Position numbers and translations under genes: made by a program. The notes under the pieces were generated by a model, which was not told where the DNA came from, searched no databases, and saw only the letters and a program-made list of their open reading frames with translations. 64,000 bases of DNA. Origin: Mauremys mutica. Taxonomy: Eukaryota > Chordata > Testudines > Geoemydidae. Location of the stretch: the NCBI RefSeq assembly GCF_020497125.1, contig NC_059080.1, positions 67,116,573 through 67,180,572 of the forward strand, in the 5' to 3' direction. Positions 21,180-33,441 of this stretch are shown here, piece by piece; the stretch's first letter is position 1; the number at the start of each line of letters is the position of its first letter.

Positions 21180-22904
21180 ACAGTACTCATGATTGTCTTA
21201 GAGCTCATGGCATGCTGCCCTCCTTATAGGAATTAATTATTCAGCCAAGGATGTAGAGAAATACTGTACAGACTATGGGCCTCTCAAACCTTCCTTTTAA
21301 AACCATTTTACTGTTCTTTTACTTGTTATACTGCATTTAACTGCAGCAGTACCTGGACTATGTGCTGTCTCCTGTTTGATTTGACATGGGTCAAGCTGAA
21401 ATAAACTGGGAATTCCTGGGTCCTGCTTGAGTGAATAATATTCACTTGTGGTTTATGTTCAGCAGAATGTAAAATACAGCTATATATAACTTTCACTTCA
21501 TTCTGAACTCTGACAAGTATGCCATGGTTTAAAAACTGGGGAACAATGTTGTTTGTATGCTAATAAATAGAAATCCAGGGAACTGTTGAAACTAATTCAG
21601 AAATTAATAGCCACTTGTTTGCTATACCCTGAAATCTATAGCATGAGCTAGATGTACTCACACTAAGTGGTAAACTATGCCATGTGATGCCTTATTGTTT
21701 TTAATGCAACCACTAAGTGAGTAAATCTGGCCCATAATTTGTTACTCTGATATGGATCTCTTTGGGCATTTACTTTAATTCTAATAATTGTAAACATGAC
21801 CTTTTTCAGGAACCTGTACACAGACATTTAGTCCTTGGAAATATTAACAGTTAACTATAAAGCTTTACGCTTCAAGTATTTGTTTAAACTCACATTTTAA
21901 CAGCTGTTTTGCACAGAGTAAGCTACAGATGAATGTGAACCAATACCCCAAATCCAAACGCTTAGGGGAGGTTAAGATCTGCATCTGAACTCTGATTTGG
22001 GCCTGGCTTTAGTGGAAGTAGCTTGATTGCTGAAGATCCACAGAGTCTGAACCTAGGGTCTGAACCTTCATTCACTGAAGTCAATGGGAGTAGGACCAAG
22101 CCTCTATAATACATTGTCACACAAGCCTTTTTAAGGAAAGATTGTGTTCTCGGGGACTGAAACTTTAGCTGTGGCAGCATGCTGCTCATGTCTGAGCTCT
22201 GAGATTGCTTCGTTATTCCTCCCATGAGAGTTCAATGGATTTGGTTCAAGCACCATTGAACGTGATGCTGTATTAATTGCCCTGGAGGGTAGCAAGGCCT
22301 TTGAACTGTGGCTGTGAGTGATATTTTGCTGTAAGACATGTGTCAGCACTTGGCTGGTTAACTCTGGGGCTGCGTTGTACAGCATGCTGGGACCAAGTAT
22401 CTGGAAAACTACTTTACATCCTAATCTTACATCTGTTTTCAATCATACTGTGAGATTGACTGGCCATTCTATCAGAGAAGCATCACTCTGAATAGTCAGA
22501 GTTTAAGTAAAAATTTTGTACTGTCAAAGAATATTAAGGATTTGCCATCATCTCTTATAGTTTCCAAAACCAGCTGGCACACGCAGGCAGTGGGGTGATG
22601 TAATGAACTGATGCTCTACCCTTTCGCCTTTGGAGGAATGAGAAGTAGTGCATCAGCATTCCGACACAGCAAGTAAAATTAAGCTGGTTCCACAGCTTTC
22701 TGCTAAAAGCATCCTCCTTGCTTTGAACACAAAGTCACCATCATCCATGCGCGAAGCAGTTTCCTTTCCTACATCATTTTAGCTTTCTTGTAAAATAGCA
22801 GCTTTTGGTTTAATTTAACTATGTGACAAGACAGTGCTGTCAGTATCTATCCTGTTCAAATCAATGGTTTGTGTCTTTTAGTCCTTGATTTGTAAGAAGG
22901 CCTC
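21180..22904. other. Intergenic sequence, nothing recognised
   Basis: No repeat or coding signature seen. Minus-strand frames at 21962-22442 overlap in two registers and lack motifs. Confidence 0.4.
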
Positions 22905-23100
22905 AAGCTAGCCTCCAAGTTTGTGAATTAACTTTGTGCCTTCAGTTAATTGCAGGCACAATTCATAGCACTTAGTCAACTGTAAAATAAGGATAATGAT
23001 AACCTTTAAGATGGAGCTAATGATATTGACCTCCTTTGCAAAGTGCTTTAAAAATCTATGTATGAGAAGTGCAATACAAGAGCTAGATACTGTACTATTA
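22905..23100 (+). repeat. Degenerate MIR-type SINE 3' part
   Basis: Includes 'tgtgccttcagttaattg', 'actgtaaaataaggataatgataacc', 'gacctcctttgcaaagtgctttaaaaatctatg' and 'caatacaagagctagatactgtactatt', in the order of the MIR 3' half. Confidence 0.5.
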
Positions 23101-23104
23101 TTAC

Positions 23105-23390
23105 CTATCTACCTGATACAGTAGCATCAAAAGGTCACAACTGAGACCAAGCCCCATTGTGCTTGGTGACATTCATACACTAGTGAGAGACAGTCCCCTG
23201 CCCTGAATAGCTTTCGTTCTAAATAGAGAAGGAAGTATATTATCTTCATTTTTACAGATGGGGAACCAAGGCCCAGAGAGATTCAATTACTTGCCCAAGG
23301 CCACTGGGGAAGAATGCGGCAGAGCTGAGGATTAAACCCAGAGCTGAAGACCCAGTCTAGTAGCTAAACTACAAAACTCTATGAAGTGTG
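23105..23390 (-). repeat. MIR-type SINE, inverted, with tail
   Basis: Reverse orientation. The tail complement 'gaccaagccccattgtgcttgg' is followed by 'cagtcccctgccctgaatagctttcgttctaa', then the clear MIR core 'catttttacagatggggaaccaaggcccagagag', 'acttgcccaaggccac', 'ggcagagctgaggattaaaccca' and a head remnant. This is the best preserved SINE of the type in the window. Confidence 0.8.
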
Positions 23391-24489
23391 GGGACAGACT
23401 CAGAGTTCATGTCTGAAAATCAGGCTCTAATTCTTTTGCATAGATATTTTACTAACCTTTTTAAAAAATAAGGTATTAAGATAAATACAAAGAATTGCCC
23501 AGGCCAGGGCTATATACCCAGATCTCATTGTCAGGTAATAGGAAAGGTGTAACTCCCCATCTAATCTACCCTTTAAAATAATCACAACACAATCTGTCAC
23601 AATTTTTGCTCTGGTGGGGGAAGGTTGGACTGCAGATAAATGGGATTAGAGACAGAATGAAGCTGTAGCCCAGCCTCACAGAACAACTGTTTTGCAGGTA
23701 TGATTTGAGGTGAATTGCTTGGAAGAGAATCTGAAGAGTGCACATGGATTATTGGGACTGGACTATTGGCAATGTATAGCTAACATGTTCACCCACATTT
23801 TAGAAACACAAATACAGCAGTTTAAGGATCACTGGTGAAGATGGCATAGGCTCACACAAGCCCTTGGTTAACTGAACTGGTCTCTGTACCTCATAAAGAG
23901 CTTGAGCACATTTCTAACCTTTCATCTTAAAAGAGTGCCAGAATCCCCTCCACCCTCCGGCTGTGTGCTCACAAAAAATCCCCAGGCCATCTCTCTGCAT
24001 TGCGTTGCAATCATGGTAGAGATTAAACAGTTACATTTGGGGAAGGAGAACAGTAAACATCGTTTTGTAGGTCTATCCAAAAGGTACTAAAGCCATGTCT
24101 ACTTATTAAACATCTCTGCTGTCTTGGAGGATGACTGAGCCAGCTTCTGTTCACGGAGGTAGCTACCACGCCAAAGGTGTATCTGCTGCTGCCATGGCAG
24201 ATGCTGCAAGGTGCTGCATGCCCCACCAGCATCTCTAGAAATGAAGAGGGGTGGGAGGGAAGGTGAGGTACACTATGTAGACCCTGGTTCTTCCCCCTCA
24301 GAAATTATTTTAGCTGCTTATCGTTGAATAGAACCGTGACAATGAAGCGATTGTTCACAAAGATTCTGTCTCTCTAAATATATAGAAAACAAAAAAGAGA
24401 GAGTGCTACTGAGGATTGTAAAGAAGTTAAAAAATATTTGGAAGGATGGAGGTCTTCTCCATACATCTTAGGTACTTCTATGGCTCCCA
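23391..24489. other. Intergenic sequence; possible degenerate MITE at 24088-24290
   Basis: Mostly featureless. At 24088 'aagccatgtctacttatt' and at 24272-24290 'gtacactatgtagaccctgg' look like opposed ends carrying the gTCTAC signature of the Harbinger-type MITEs here. The match is short and no target duplication is seen. Confidence 0.3.
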
Positions 24490-24665
24490 TCACCATAGTA
24501 TCTGGTCACTCAGAATCTTCAATATATTTATACTACCACACCCCAGTGGGGCACAGATGGGGATCAGAGGAACAAAGAAACTAAGCGACTTGCCCAAGGT
24601 CACAGAGGTAGTCTGTTGCACAGCAAAGAATTTAACTTTGGTCTCCTGTGCCCCAGACTACTTCT
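24490..24665 (-). repeat. MIR-type SINE, inverted
   Basis: Contains 'cagatggggatcagaggaacaaagaaactaagcgacttgcccaaggtcacagaggtag', followed by 'tttaactttggtctcctgtgccccagacta', the reverse of the MIR central core and head. Confidence 0.7.
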
Positions 24666-27600
24666 CTAACTAGTGGGAAATCCCTCCTCTCTTCCTTTCA
24701 AAGCTTATCAGCTTTGCTTTCTCAGATTATGACTGTAAATATTAAGCAACACTGTTCCTAATCTTCATAGTCATTGTCTGGATTAATCTGGAAGTTGTAC
24801 GTAGAGGTGGGTGGCGTAAAAAGGCCAATATGGATTCACATAATAAGCACAAGGCATGTTATTCACTATGCTATAAACAGATCTAGGCCCATACGGATAG
24901 CTAAGTAATGGGGGATGGTGCACAAAATGGAATGGACATAGCATCTCTATTCACAGATACTGTGTATAATAATTATTCAGTAAGATATCTTGGGGAAGTA
25001 AGGGTTTTCCCCTAGACTCTATTTTGAATTCTAAAATATCAAAACAAAATTTAAAAATGTTAGCTATCCTTGCTAGAAGTACAACTCCAGGGTTACTTTT
25101 TCATTTACTGATTACATGACTACCTGAAATATTTAGAACACACATGAAAGTTGAAAAGATAGACAGGGATGGCATTTTAACATGAAAGGAAGTTGTCTTT
25201 TTGTGTCTGTTGCAATATTTCAGACATTGGTGTCTAACAGAGGAGTGCACTGTGACAGAAAAAGCCCACAGTATAGTCATAGTAATGTGATCTACAACAT
25301 AGAAGTAGCCTATATGTTGATGCTAATGTGGACTAAATAATAGATGTGTCATTACTGAAATACCTGAAGCTTTGGGCAATAGAAAAGTATAGATAAATTC
25401 CTCTAATGACTTTCCTTATCCAGCAAGATGGGCCCAATAATGCTTTCTCTGAAGACTATGCAAATTTTGCCATTGTCTTCTACGGGAGGAGGGTCTGGTC
25501 CCCATATGTTCTTTATTCACCAAATACACAACTCGATGGATAATTTAAAGAATCAAAAGTAAAAATCCCCCATTTCTTTTTTGAATTAAAAATAAATCTT
25601 TTGAAATGCTTTTGAAAATGCATTCCCTCCACTCAAAAGCATGATCATGCTCATTGAAATCAATGGAAAATTTCGTATGAATGTCAATGGACATTGAAAT
25701 CCAACCCAGAGTAGTCTCGTTGATGAGCAGCAGAGTAGACCGTGTGCCATAATGTTTCCCGCTTTGTTATTGGCCCCAGCTTAGTTATTGATATAGTACT
25801 GGGGGATAAAACAATTCAGGTAAACTTGAGCTGTTGACTGCCAGAATCCATCTGTTATCCTAAAGGTTATCTTTACATGCCCTAAAATGTTACCACATAT
25901 TGAGCTTGGAAGGAAAAACAGCTAGCTAGTCATGTTAAATCTGAACTGTCAAACAAGAAAGTTTCTGCAATAAGTAGCAGTGTAGTTAAACAGCATTTAT
26001 CAAGACAGTCCATCAGGCTGAGTTCACATGTAAATTGTAAAGTAAATCTGACAGTTAAAATATTAATGCATCCACCTGGTTCTATCTTATGCACTGCAAT
26101 AGATGTTTAGAAAGCATCCTTTATATCCATTTCAAATCTAGCTAATTTTTTTCAGGTTGACAACACCTGATCCTAAATCTAATTTGAACTAGCTATTCAG
26201 AAATTATTCTATTTTTGTATTGTAAATGTATTTTAGTGAGTGTCATTTACTTTGCTTGATAGCTAGTTTTCTATTCATTATTTTCCATGATGTCACACTT
26301 CAGTGTGATGCAGGTCTCTCAACACCACAAATATACTATACCTTTATAACTTCACTCAAACAAATGATTGCATCTTCTGCAAGCATTTGGATGTGCATTG
26401 AGATATCGCCTTATAGTCTTGCTCTGCGGTTCTGATTCTACACAAAGAATACGTCTATGGCCAGAGAAATTATACACAAAAAGGAAAATGGCCAGGACTA
26501 AACTGAATACAAACACCCTGTTGTCCCAAGGAAATATCTGCTCCTGAATTTCAACAATGGACATGAGGCCTTAAAAGCCCTTAGCCCCTGTTTAGAGAGA
26601 TACTATGGTCCATGACCTGAAACTACAAGGAGTTTAGCACCTCCGGAGGATACTGAGCAACTTCAATTCCTATTGAAATCGATGGGCAATGAGGACAGTC
26701 AGTACCTCACAGGACAGTCTCAGTACCTTGCAGGACTGGGCTGTACGAGAGGTACAGGCTGATTTACTGGGTTCCATTTTACTATTAGGAGTCCTTTGTA
26801 ATAGGCAGGTTTAATGGAGGAAGAATGAAAAAAACATTGTTCTTAAATACATCTTGTAAATAGTAAATTATAGGCTATGAGAAGGTACAAAATTGAAGGC
26901 ACTGCTAGTCTATTGAACAGGAATGTCTTCAGTCTTCATTAAGATTAGATCAGATCAGAGGAAAAATATCTACCCCTTTCTGTACTCATAATATATCTTG
27001 AGCGCTGTTTTTAAAAAGCATTCAACACCTACAAAGGATTCATCCTCTTGTTTGTGAACATGGATATACAAAAATTCTAACCCAGTGGTAATTTGAGAGA
27101 TTAAATTAAAAATAAAAATAGCATCCTCCAATCATTTATTTCAGTAATTGTATGGGACCTTTATTTTCAAGTTTACTTTTTGTTGGTTACAAAACTCTGC
27201 TTCACTTCATATCCCAATCAGACTGCATTATAAAAAGAATGAACTCACTTGATTTTAGAAATAAGCTCCTGCCTCAATCTTATATGTTATTTATCAAACC
27301 ACTCCATCTGCTTCTTAGTGAACCTTTAAAAAAGTTGCCTGTAGAGTATAAACAGGAAAAAGAAGAGTTTTGTCTTTTTTTGCCAACCTTGTTTGATCTC
27401 GCACTAAACACTAGATTCTGTAAAGAAGAAATGTACATCTAATATTTGTTAAATATACACAGTACAATGCTTTTGGGCAGTATTGTGTCTATAAGAACCT
27501 GATCCAATGACAAGACTCTAGTTGACATCAATAAGAGCAGGCTTAAACCCTTACAGAACATTGAACAACACATACTTGACTGGGGACCAAGCTCTCGGAA

Positions 27601-29784
27601 CTGAAGAAGGTACAAAGAATACCAGATACATCCTCCCATAGGGGACTATAACCTGCATTTGCAAAAGGTTCTTTCACCAGATTCTAATCTGGCATTACAA
27701 TAATGGTGTTTCCCAGTAAATATTGCATATAAAAACCTCCAGCACCATTGTACTTCCTGCTTTTGACTAGGATGAAGATTGGATAAACCAATATACTAAA
27801 AGGAAAGTTATTTTCAGTGCATTTGCAGTCCCTGATTTTTAAGGCTCTGATTTAAACACTGACATTTTGTTAGGTTACCAGAGAAAATACCATTTCTCAG
27901 TGTTCTAAACACTGAATTAATGTTTCTTGAATTTCTTGGTAATAGACTTGATCCTAAACACACTGAAGTAAATTACAAAGCTCCCACTGAATTTCATGGT
28001 GCAGGACCAGAGCCAAAGCTATTAAGTTACTTTCTAATATATAAGCAAAATCGTTCATTTTATAAGACTATTACCCCTCTCTATGTGATCCCATAGAGCT
28101 GGCTGGCTGTTCTACCCCTAAACTCCTGGATTCTCCAAGATCTTTTGTGGCCTGTCTCTGGGCCTCCTCATCAGCTTTTCCCCAGCCCTTACCCTCCTTC
28201 CCCACCCCACAACACAGTCCTCTTAGGCAGCACATCCCTCACAGGGTTAATCTGACTGGGTCCAGTGGATTTTCAAAGGGTTCAATTGCACTGTAAGTCC
28301 TGGGAGAAGAGGAGGGCACTGGCTAGGTTCAGCTCTTCCCCTCTGCACTAAGACCACAGGAGGGGCATTGGTACCTCTATTTAAAGTTCACTCCTCCCCA
28401 TTTAGAACAGGAGGGAGGAGCTGCTGCTGCCACCAAAAGCTATTTACTCCACTCCATATTAAGACCAGAGAGGAGATGTGATTATTTTCTTCCTCCTCTC
28501 CACTGAGCTCTTTGGAGTGGGCAGCATTTCCCTCCTTCCTCGTGCCATATGACTGGGAGGAGGGGGAAGTAACTGCTAGAGGCAAAGAAGAGCAAGGGAG
28601 TGAGGAGGACTGATCCGCAGAAAACCCAAATATCAGCCAAGAAAACAAAGTGTGGCCATATTTGTATTGCTAAAAATGACAAACATTATCAAGGACCCAG
28701 GGGATAATACACATTTGCTCGCTCTCTAAAAGACTGCAATTCCTAAAATAGGTAGTATATACCATTACAAGATCTTAGGTTGTAATAAAATCTCTTCCAG
28801 CAAGAATGACATAATACACCTCAAATTACTGTCACAGGATTATCAGATTTCAATAGTATTGCTGCCTACACTAGTCATTCCTCTATTCTTTCTCTGACAT
28901 GGTAAATTTTGATGACAATGGCATAATCCCTGAAAAAATCGCCCTTTGGTTTCAACATCAGGATTTCTAAATGCTGACCTGTGTTATGTTACACCATTCT
29001 ATATGGTCAAACAATGACCAAGGACACATTTTTATCTCTAATGCAAATGTCAAGTTTTTCGTCTTTCTTAAGGAAAAAAAAAAAGAATGTCTGTGGCTTC
29101 TCTCTTATTCCAATTTCAGTTATCCTGTTATTGAGGTCTGTGTGAAAGAACTTGGCTTGGACTCTCTATTAAAATTCACAGGCAGCTTTAGATCTGGAGC
29201 TGAAGGATTCCCACCAGCCTTCATAAAGTGCCCTGATGAGAACATTTGAAGCTTGCACCATCCTGGAGCCCCACCATGACTACTTGTCACAGGTAACTGA
29301 CCCCATACCAATTGACTGCCTTTTGAAACAAAGTACATTAGAACATTTGGACATTACAGTCAATCTTACTCATAGCACGTTTCTTGATTCTTCTGATTCC
29401 ACTGTGCCTGTGACTCACCAAGTTGCTAATAAACATTTTTTTCCTGTTCAGTACAATAACTTACTTTTCTTATGAGAGATGCTATACAAAAATATGAAGC
29501 ATTTCACAGCCACTTCAATTCAACTTGAGTTCATCAGTGTGGAGAGAAAAAGACTTCCTCCTCCTCCCCCCCCTCCCTCCCCCCGCATGCCTCTTTCTTT
29601 TATTTTCTCCTTGGCCACTCTGTACAAAATACTGAGTGCTTTTAGGGTTTGATCTTGCAAGTTATTGAGAATTCTAGACCAAACCAGCAAAGTACTCAGG
29701 CATGTGTGTAACTTTAAGCACATAAGTTGTCCCATTAAAGTCACATGCTTTGCTGGACCAGGCCAAAGTGCTCAACACCTTTAC
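24666..29784. other. Five kilobases of intergenic sequence, nothing recognised
   Basis: I see no transposon ends, SINE core, coding motif or RNA gene here. It is the longest stretch of the window without an identified repeat. A C/CT-rich simple tract lies at 29555-29587. Cross-species alignment would be the way to look for conserved non-coding elements in it. Confidence 0.4.
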
Positions 29785-29945
29785 CTCAGTCAATAAGGTT
29801 GATAAGTATTTGTATCCCCCAATGACAAATAGGATAACTAAGGCAGGGAGAAAGAGAGAGCTGAAACAACTTGTCCAAGCAATCCAATGTTAAACCAAGA
29901 TATGGAATGCAGGAGTTCCTATTTCTCAGAATATAAAACAGCCTA
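29785..29945 (-). repeat. Degenerate MIR-type SINE, inverted
   Basis: Contains 'aatgacaaataggataactaaggcagggagaaagagagagctgaaacaacttgtccaagcaa', then 'gatatggaatgcaggagttcctat', an eroded reverse MIR core. Confidence 0.5.
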
Positions 29946-30122
29946 TAGAGATCACAGACCACAACCCTCTCCATGAAAAATCTAATCAAACATATCTTAT
30001 AAAAGTCTAGATAGATAAAATGAGAGATGAGGCTTCACTCTTCATTGTGTCCACATGCAGAACTGGCCACCATTTCTTGTAAAATAAACAGAAGAAAAGG
30101 TCCAAGGGAAAACAATGGAAGT

Positions 30123-31026
30123 TGTTAGACGTATCGGAAGGTGGATTTACATGTCGCAGGAGAAGCATAAACTGGCCAGTCAATTTCAGGTGTCCACCTC
30201 ATAGCCTGAGATCTCGCTACAGGTTTCTGCTTCAGTTTGCCTCTTCTTCAGCTCAGGACCTCTTAAATCAAACTACTAAACAGCTCTTCTCTGGTTCAGC
30301 CACACCCTGCCTTGGGGCTGGATGTGTTAAAGTAACAAAAAAAATCAATCCCAAAAATCAAGTTGTCAAATCTTCTTCAAGTCCATACTCCCGTTGTCTT
30401 TCCCATCAAGGTTTCCCAGGCCTTCCCTGCCCAGACCCTTTTCCTTGAAGACTCAGTGTTCCCTGCTGGAGCTTAGTCTCCATTTAGAAGTCTCTGTGAC
30501 TGTCTTTCATCCTGAGTATCCCCCCCTCTCTGCAGCTTCCTGCTGCTCTTTATAGAGGAGCTGGCTTCTCCATACCCAGTTGGTTCTACTAATTAAATCC
30601 CACATCTCATTCCAGGTGTGGCAGGCAGGGTTAATTACTGGGGCCGGATGGATCCAGGCCAGGAGCGGCGCCAGGGTTTCTGGAACCCTAGGCAGAATTC
30701 GGGGGGGCGGCATTTTGTGTGCTCCCCACGGGGCACATGGGAGCTTCCGGTTCCACTCCCATCGCGCCGCCGAAGAAGGACCTTCCGCCGAAATGCCGCA
30801 GGCAACAGCGGCAGCCATTGAGGTGCTCAATTGCCTGCCGCTGTTTTTCATGGTACGTCGGCAGAAGGTCCTTCTTTGGTGGCACAACGGGAGCAGAACC
30901 GGAAGCTCCCGCGCGCCCCGTGGGGAGCACACAAAATGCCACCCCCCGAATCCTGGCGCCCTAGGTGACTGCCTAGGGTCGCCTAATGGAAGCGCCGGCC
31001 CTGATCCAGGCCACCACATTACAAGG
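30123..31026 (-). mobile_element. Candidate solo LTR interrupted by a hAT MITE
   Basis: The plus strand begins TGTTAGACGT and ends CACATTACA, i.e. TG...CA in both senses. On the minus strand a TATA-like CTATAAAG (near 30548-30556) is followed by a GC-rich leader, as in LTR promoters. Without the MITE at 30660-31003 the length would be about 550 bp. Flanking 5-mers (GAAGT and AGGAG/GGAGT) do not match exactly, so the boundaries and the LTR call are tentative. Confidence 0.4.
30660..31003. mobile_element. hAT MITE, ATCCAGGC target duplication
   Basis: 344 bp flanked by a perfect 8-bp duplication ATCCAGGC (30652-30659 and 31004-31011), diagnostic of hAT-class insertion. It starts CAGGAGCGGCGCCAGGG and ends GCGCCGGCCCTG. 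The two halves are long inverted repeats: 'attttgtgtgctccccacggggc' on the left and its complement on the right, so the whole element can fold back. Overlapping GC-rich open frames on both strands are by-products of this symmetry, not genes. Confidence 0.92.
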
Positions 31027-32456
31027 AGTATTTTAAAAGTTTAAGACTATCTTGTTTACAAAGGAAAAGAGCAAGAGGAACTGATCAAAAATTGGATAAA
31101 CACTCACCTGTAAAATTTAAAAATATTGACTATTTTCCATTTTATGGGGTGGGGAGGTTGCGATTTTATTTTTTGCAAAATATTTGATCAAGGGCTGCTA
31201 ATTCTCCTTTTTCCCACAACGTGCAATACAATTAATTATATCCTTCCTATCACACACAATTTCCTATTTTTTTTCTTTTGTCTTTTGCCACTCTGTAATT
31301 TTTCCAAAGTTAAGAAAGTTTGAAAAGTTACAGCATCATGGCAAAAGGAGAAATTAAATTAAAAAAGGAAAATGTGAAAAAAAACTCTAGACATTATTTA
31401 TTCTGCTGTATTCAGTGGCCCCAATAAAGTGTTTTCAATATAACTCCAGTATTTGGCAAGAAAAAAATTGGTCAAAAAATTTCAACCCACTCTAGGTAAA
31501 GCATATATGATAAAGAATAATTTAATTTAACCCAGTTGGGTAGTCCCATTTACCTTAGCCCATAATACGGCACAAAACAAAATTTGGACCCTGATCTTAC
31601 AGACTTATACAAGTGATTACATTTATTCATTTGAGAAGGCCCACTGAAGTTAATAGTACTACTCACATGTGTAAAGATAGGTACACACATTGTTTATAGA
31701 ATCAGGGCCTTGACTGAATGTTGCCTAGGGTTTTTGGTTCATAACCTGAAATTCAGATATGAATAAAAGATGTTTTAATCCATGTAACCCAAAAAGAGGT
31801 CATATGAGCCTCTGAGATCATGGCTCGACTGAAAAATGAATGGAAATTATTCTGGATAGTCTAAAGCATCACATCAGCAGCTGACCTTTTGCAAGGCAGA
31901 ATGGATGTAGCATCTTAACACAGGAGACATACATGATGCCATATCTACCTTTCTTTTCTCTTACTACAAAACAAGTCATTCTAGCTGTGACTAGCCATTT
32001 GCTCCTTGCATTTAGAAAACTGAACAGTGTCCATATTTTCATTTCTGCTCCTCACATACAGGTAAACAAGGTCACAGAAGAACAAATTGCTGAGCTCCCA
32101 TGTTAAATCTGAGAAGTGTGTGTGTGTTTTTTAAAGCAACACAAAAATATAAATCAGATTTTTGTTGAAAAAAGAATCAATGCCCCCTTTGTTACTGAAC
32201 TTCCAGGAGAAAAGTCAGGTCACTAAAGATAACTTGAAGGCAAGTTGTCATCCAAATATTTTTACTGGTGTATGGGAAAGAGGAGGAATCACTGCTGGGT
32301 TTTTTGTTTATTTGTTTTGTCTTCTAAAATATTTTCTTGTCCTATTCAGTGTTGTACTGAAAATCAGTCCCAAGATTCTGCATGCTGTATTTGCTTTCTC
32401 AGCCATCCCTAGCTCTTGCATCTAGTCTCACCAGATATCAGCTGAAAACTGGGTTT
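31027..32456. other. Intergenic sequence, nothing recognised
   Basis: A+T-rich. A block ending 'ggtcaaaaaatttcaacccactctagg' near 31468-31497 resembles the right end of the TA-flanked MITE family but its other end was not found. Short GT tract at 32117-32126. Confidence 0.35.
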
Positions 32457-32985
32457 GATCACTTGAACACTTCAACCTCCCTGCCCACTCGATTACAGAC
32501 CTAAAAGTCGCAATATTACAACAAAACAACTTCAAAAACAGACTCCAATGAGAGACTGCTGAATTTGAATTAATTTGCAAATTGGACACCATTAAATTAG
32601 GTTTGAATAAAGACTGGGAGTGGATGGGCCATTACACAAAGTAAAACTATTTCCCCATGCTTATCTTTCCCCCCACCCCCAGTTCCTTATATCTCCTTGT
32701 CAAGTGCTGGAAATGGGCCATTTTCATTACCACTACAAACAGTTATTTTTCTCTCCTGCTGACAACAGCTCACCTTAACTGATCACTCTCCTTATAATGT
32801 GTATGGTAACACCCATTGTTTCCATGTTCCCTGTGTGTATATATATATATCTTCCTTCTGTATTTTCCACTACATGCATCTGATGAAGTGAGCTGTAGCC
32901 CATGAAAGCTTATGCTATAATAAATTTATTAGTTTCTAAGGTGCCACAAGTACTCCTATTCTTTCTCCAAAACAAGTTGCTAAAT
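32457..32985 (+). mobile_element. Penelope-like element, 3' fragment (second subfamily)
   Basis: The first part, 'gaacacttcaacctccctgcccactcgattacagacctaaaagtcgcaatattacaac', aligns with the end of the GIY-YIG domain in the fuller PLE (60193-60360). The reading is EHFNLP, VAILQQ, ETAEF, ICK and LGLNKD in the same order. After a non-coding gap comes the tail 'catctgatgaagtgagctgtagcccatgaaagcttatgc', 'ataataaatttattagtttctaaggtgccacaagtactcc', the counterpart of 60500-60590. It is 5'-truncated, with an in-frame stop, and distinct in sequence from the 57818-60629 copy. Confidence 0.75.
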
Positions 32986-33119
32986 CTCTTGAGGTTTTGC
33001 CTGCACTAGCAGTTGCAACAGCTAGCAAGAAAGTTGCCATCAAAACAAAAAAATTAACAAAAAACAGAACATTCTTTACAAAAATTGTGCATGAATAATA
33101 TTTTCCAACCAGCTCTAAT

Positions 33120-33310
33120 TGTTATATCCTAGGGGCAGCCGGTGTAGGAAGCAATCACTTGAGGCCAGAGAGCAGACAGCTAACCAAAATCTCCATTTTA
33201 TTTACAGACACAGAGAGCTCACTCAGCCGGTTGAAACCGGCTGAGCTATCCCTTAATAGTCTAACTCAGTTGCCATAGTAACAAAACCCATGACAACCAA
33301 ATACACAACA
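33120..33310 (-). repeat. 3' LTR of the gypsy element
   Basis: 191 bp, TG...CA on both strands, identical to the 37540-37730 LTR except at 33190. It includes a short hairpin (CAGCCGGTT/AACCGGCTG) and an AATAAA on the minus strand at 33197-33202 that can serve as the polyadenylation signal. Confidence 0.97.
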
Positions 33311-33312
33311 TA

Positions 33313-33325
33313 TTCCTCCCCCCCT
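33313..33325 (-). promoter_or_regulatory. Polypurine tract of the gypsy element
   Basis: On the minus strand AGGGGGGAGGAA lies two bases before the 3' LTR, where the purine-rich primer for plus-strand DNA synthesis is expected. Confidence 0.85.
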
Positions 33326-33441
33326 AATAAGAACATCCCCAAAATAAAACACACACTAAACTAGAGAAGGAGGGTAGACTGCCTCCATTCCCGGCTAAAC
33401 CCTGGGGATTATTTTGCCCCATAACCGTGGGTTCGCCCTAA

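Noticed and set aside
30507..31044. Overlapping GC-rich open frames on both strands (up to 170 codons) that look like a gene
   Set aside because: They are created by the long inverted repeats of the hAT MITE at 30660-31003; the same peptides appear on both strands.
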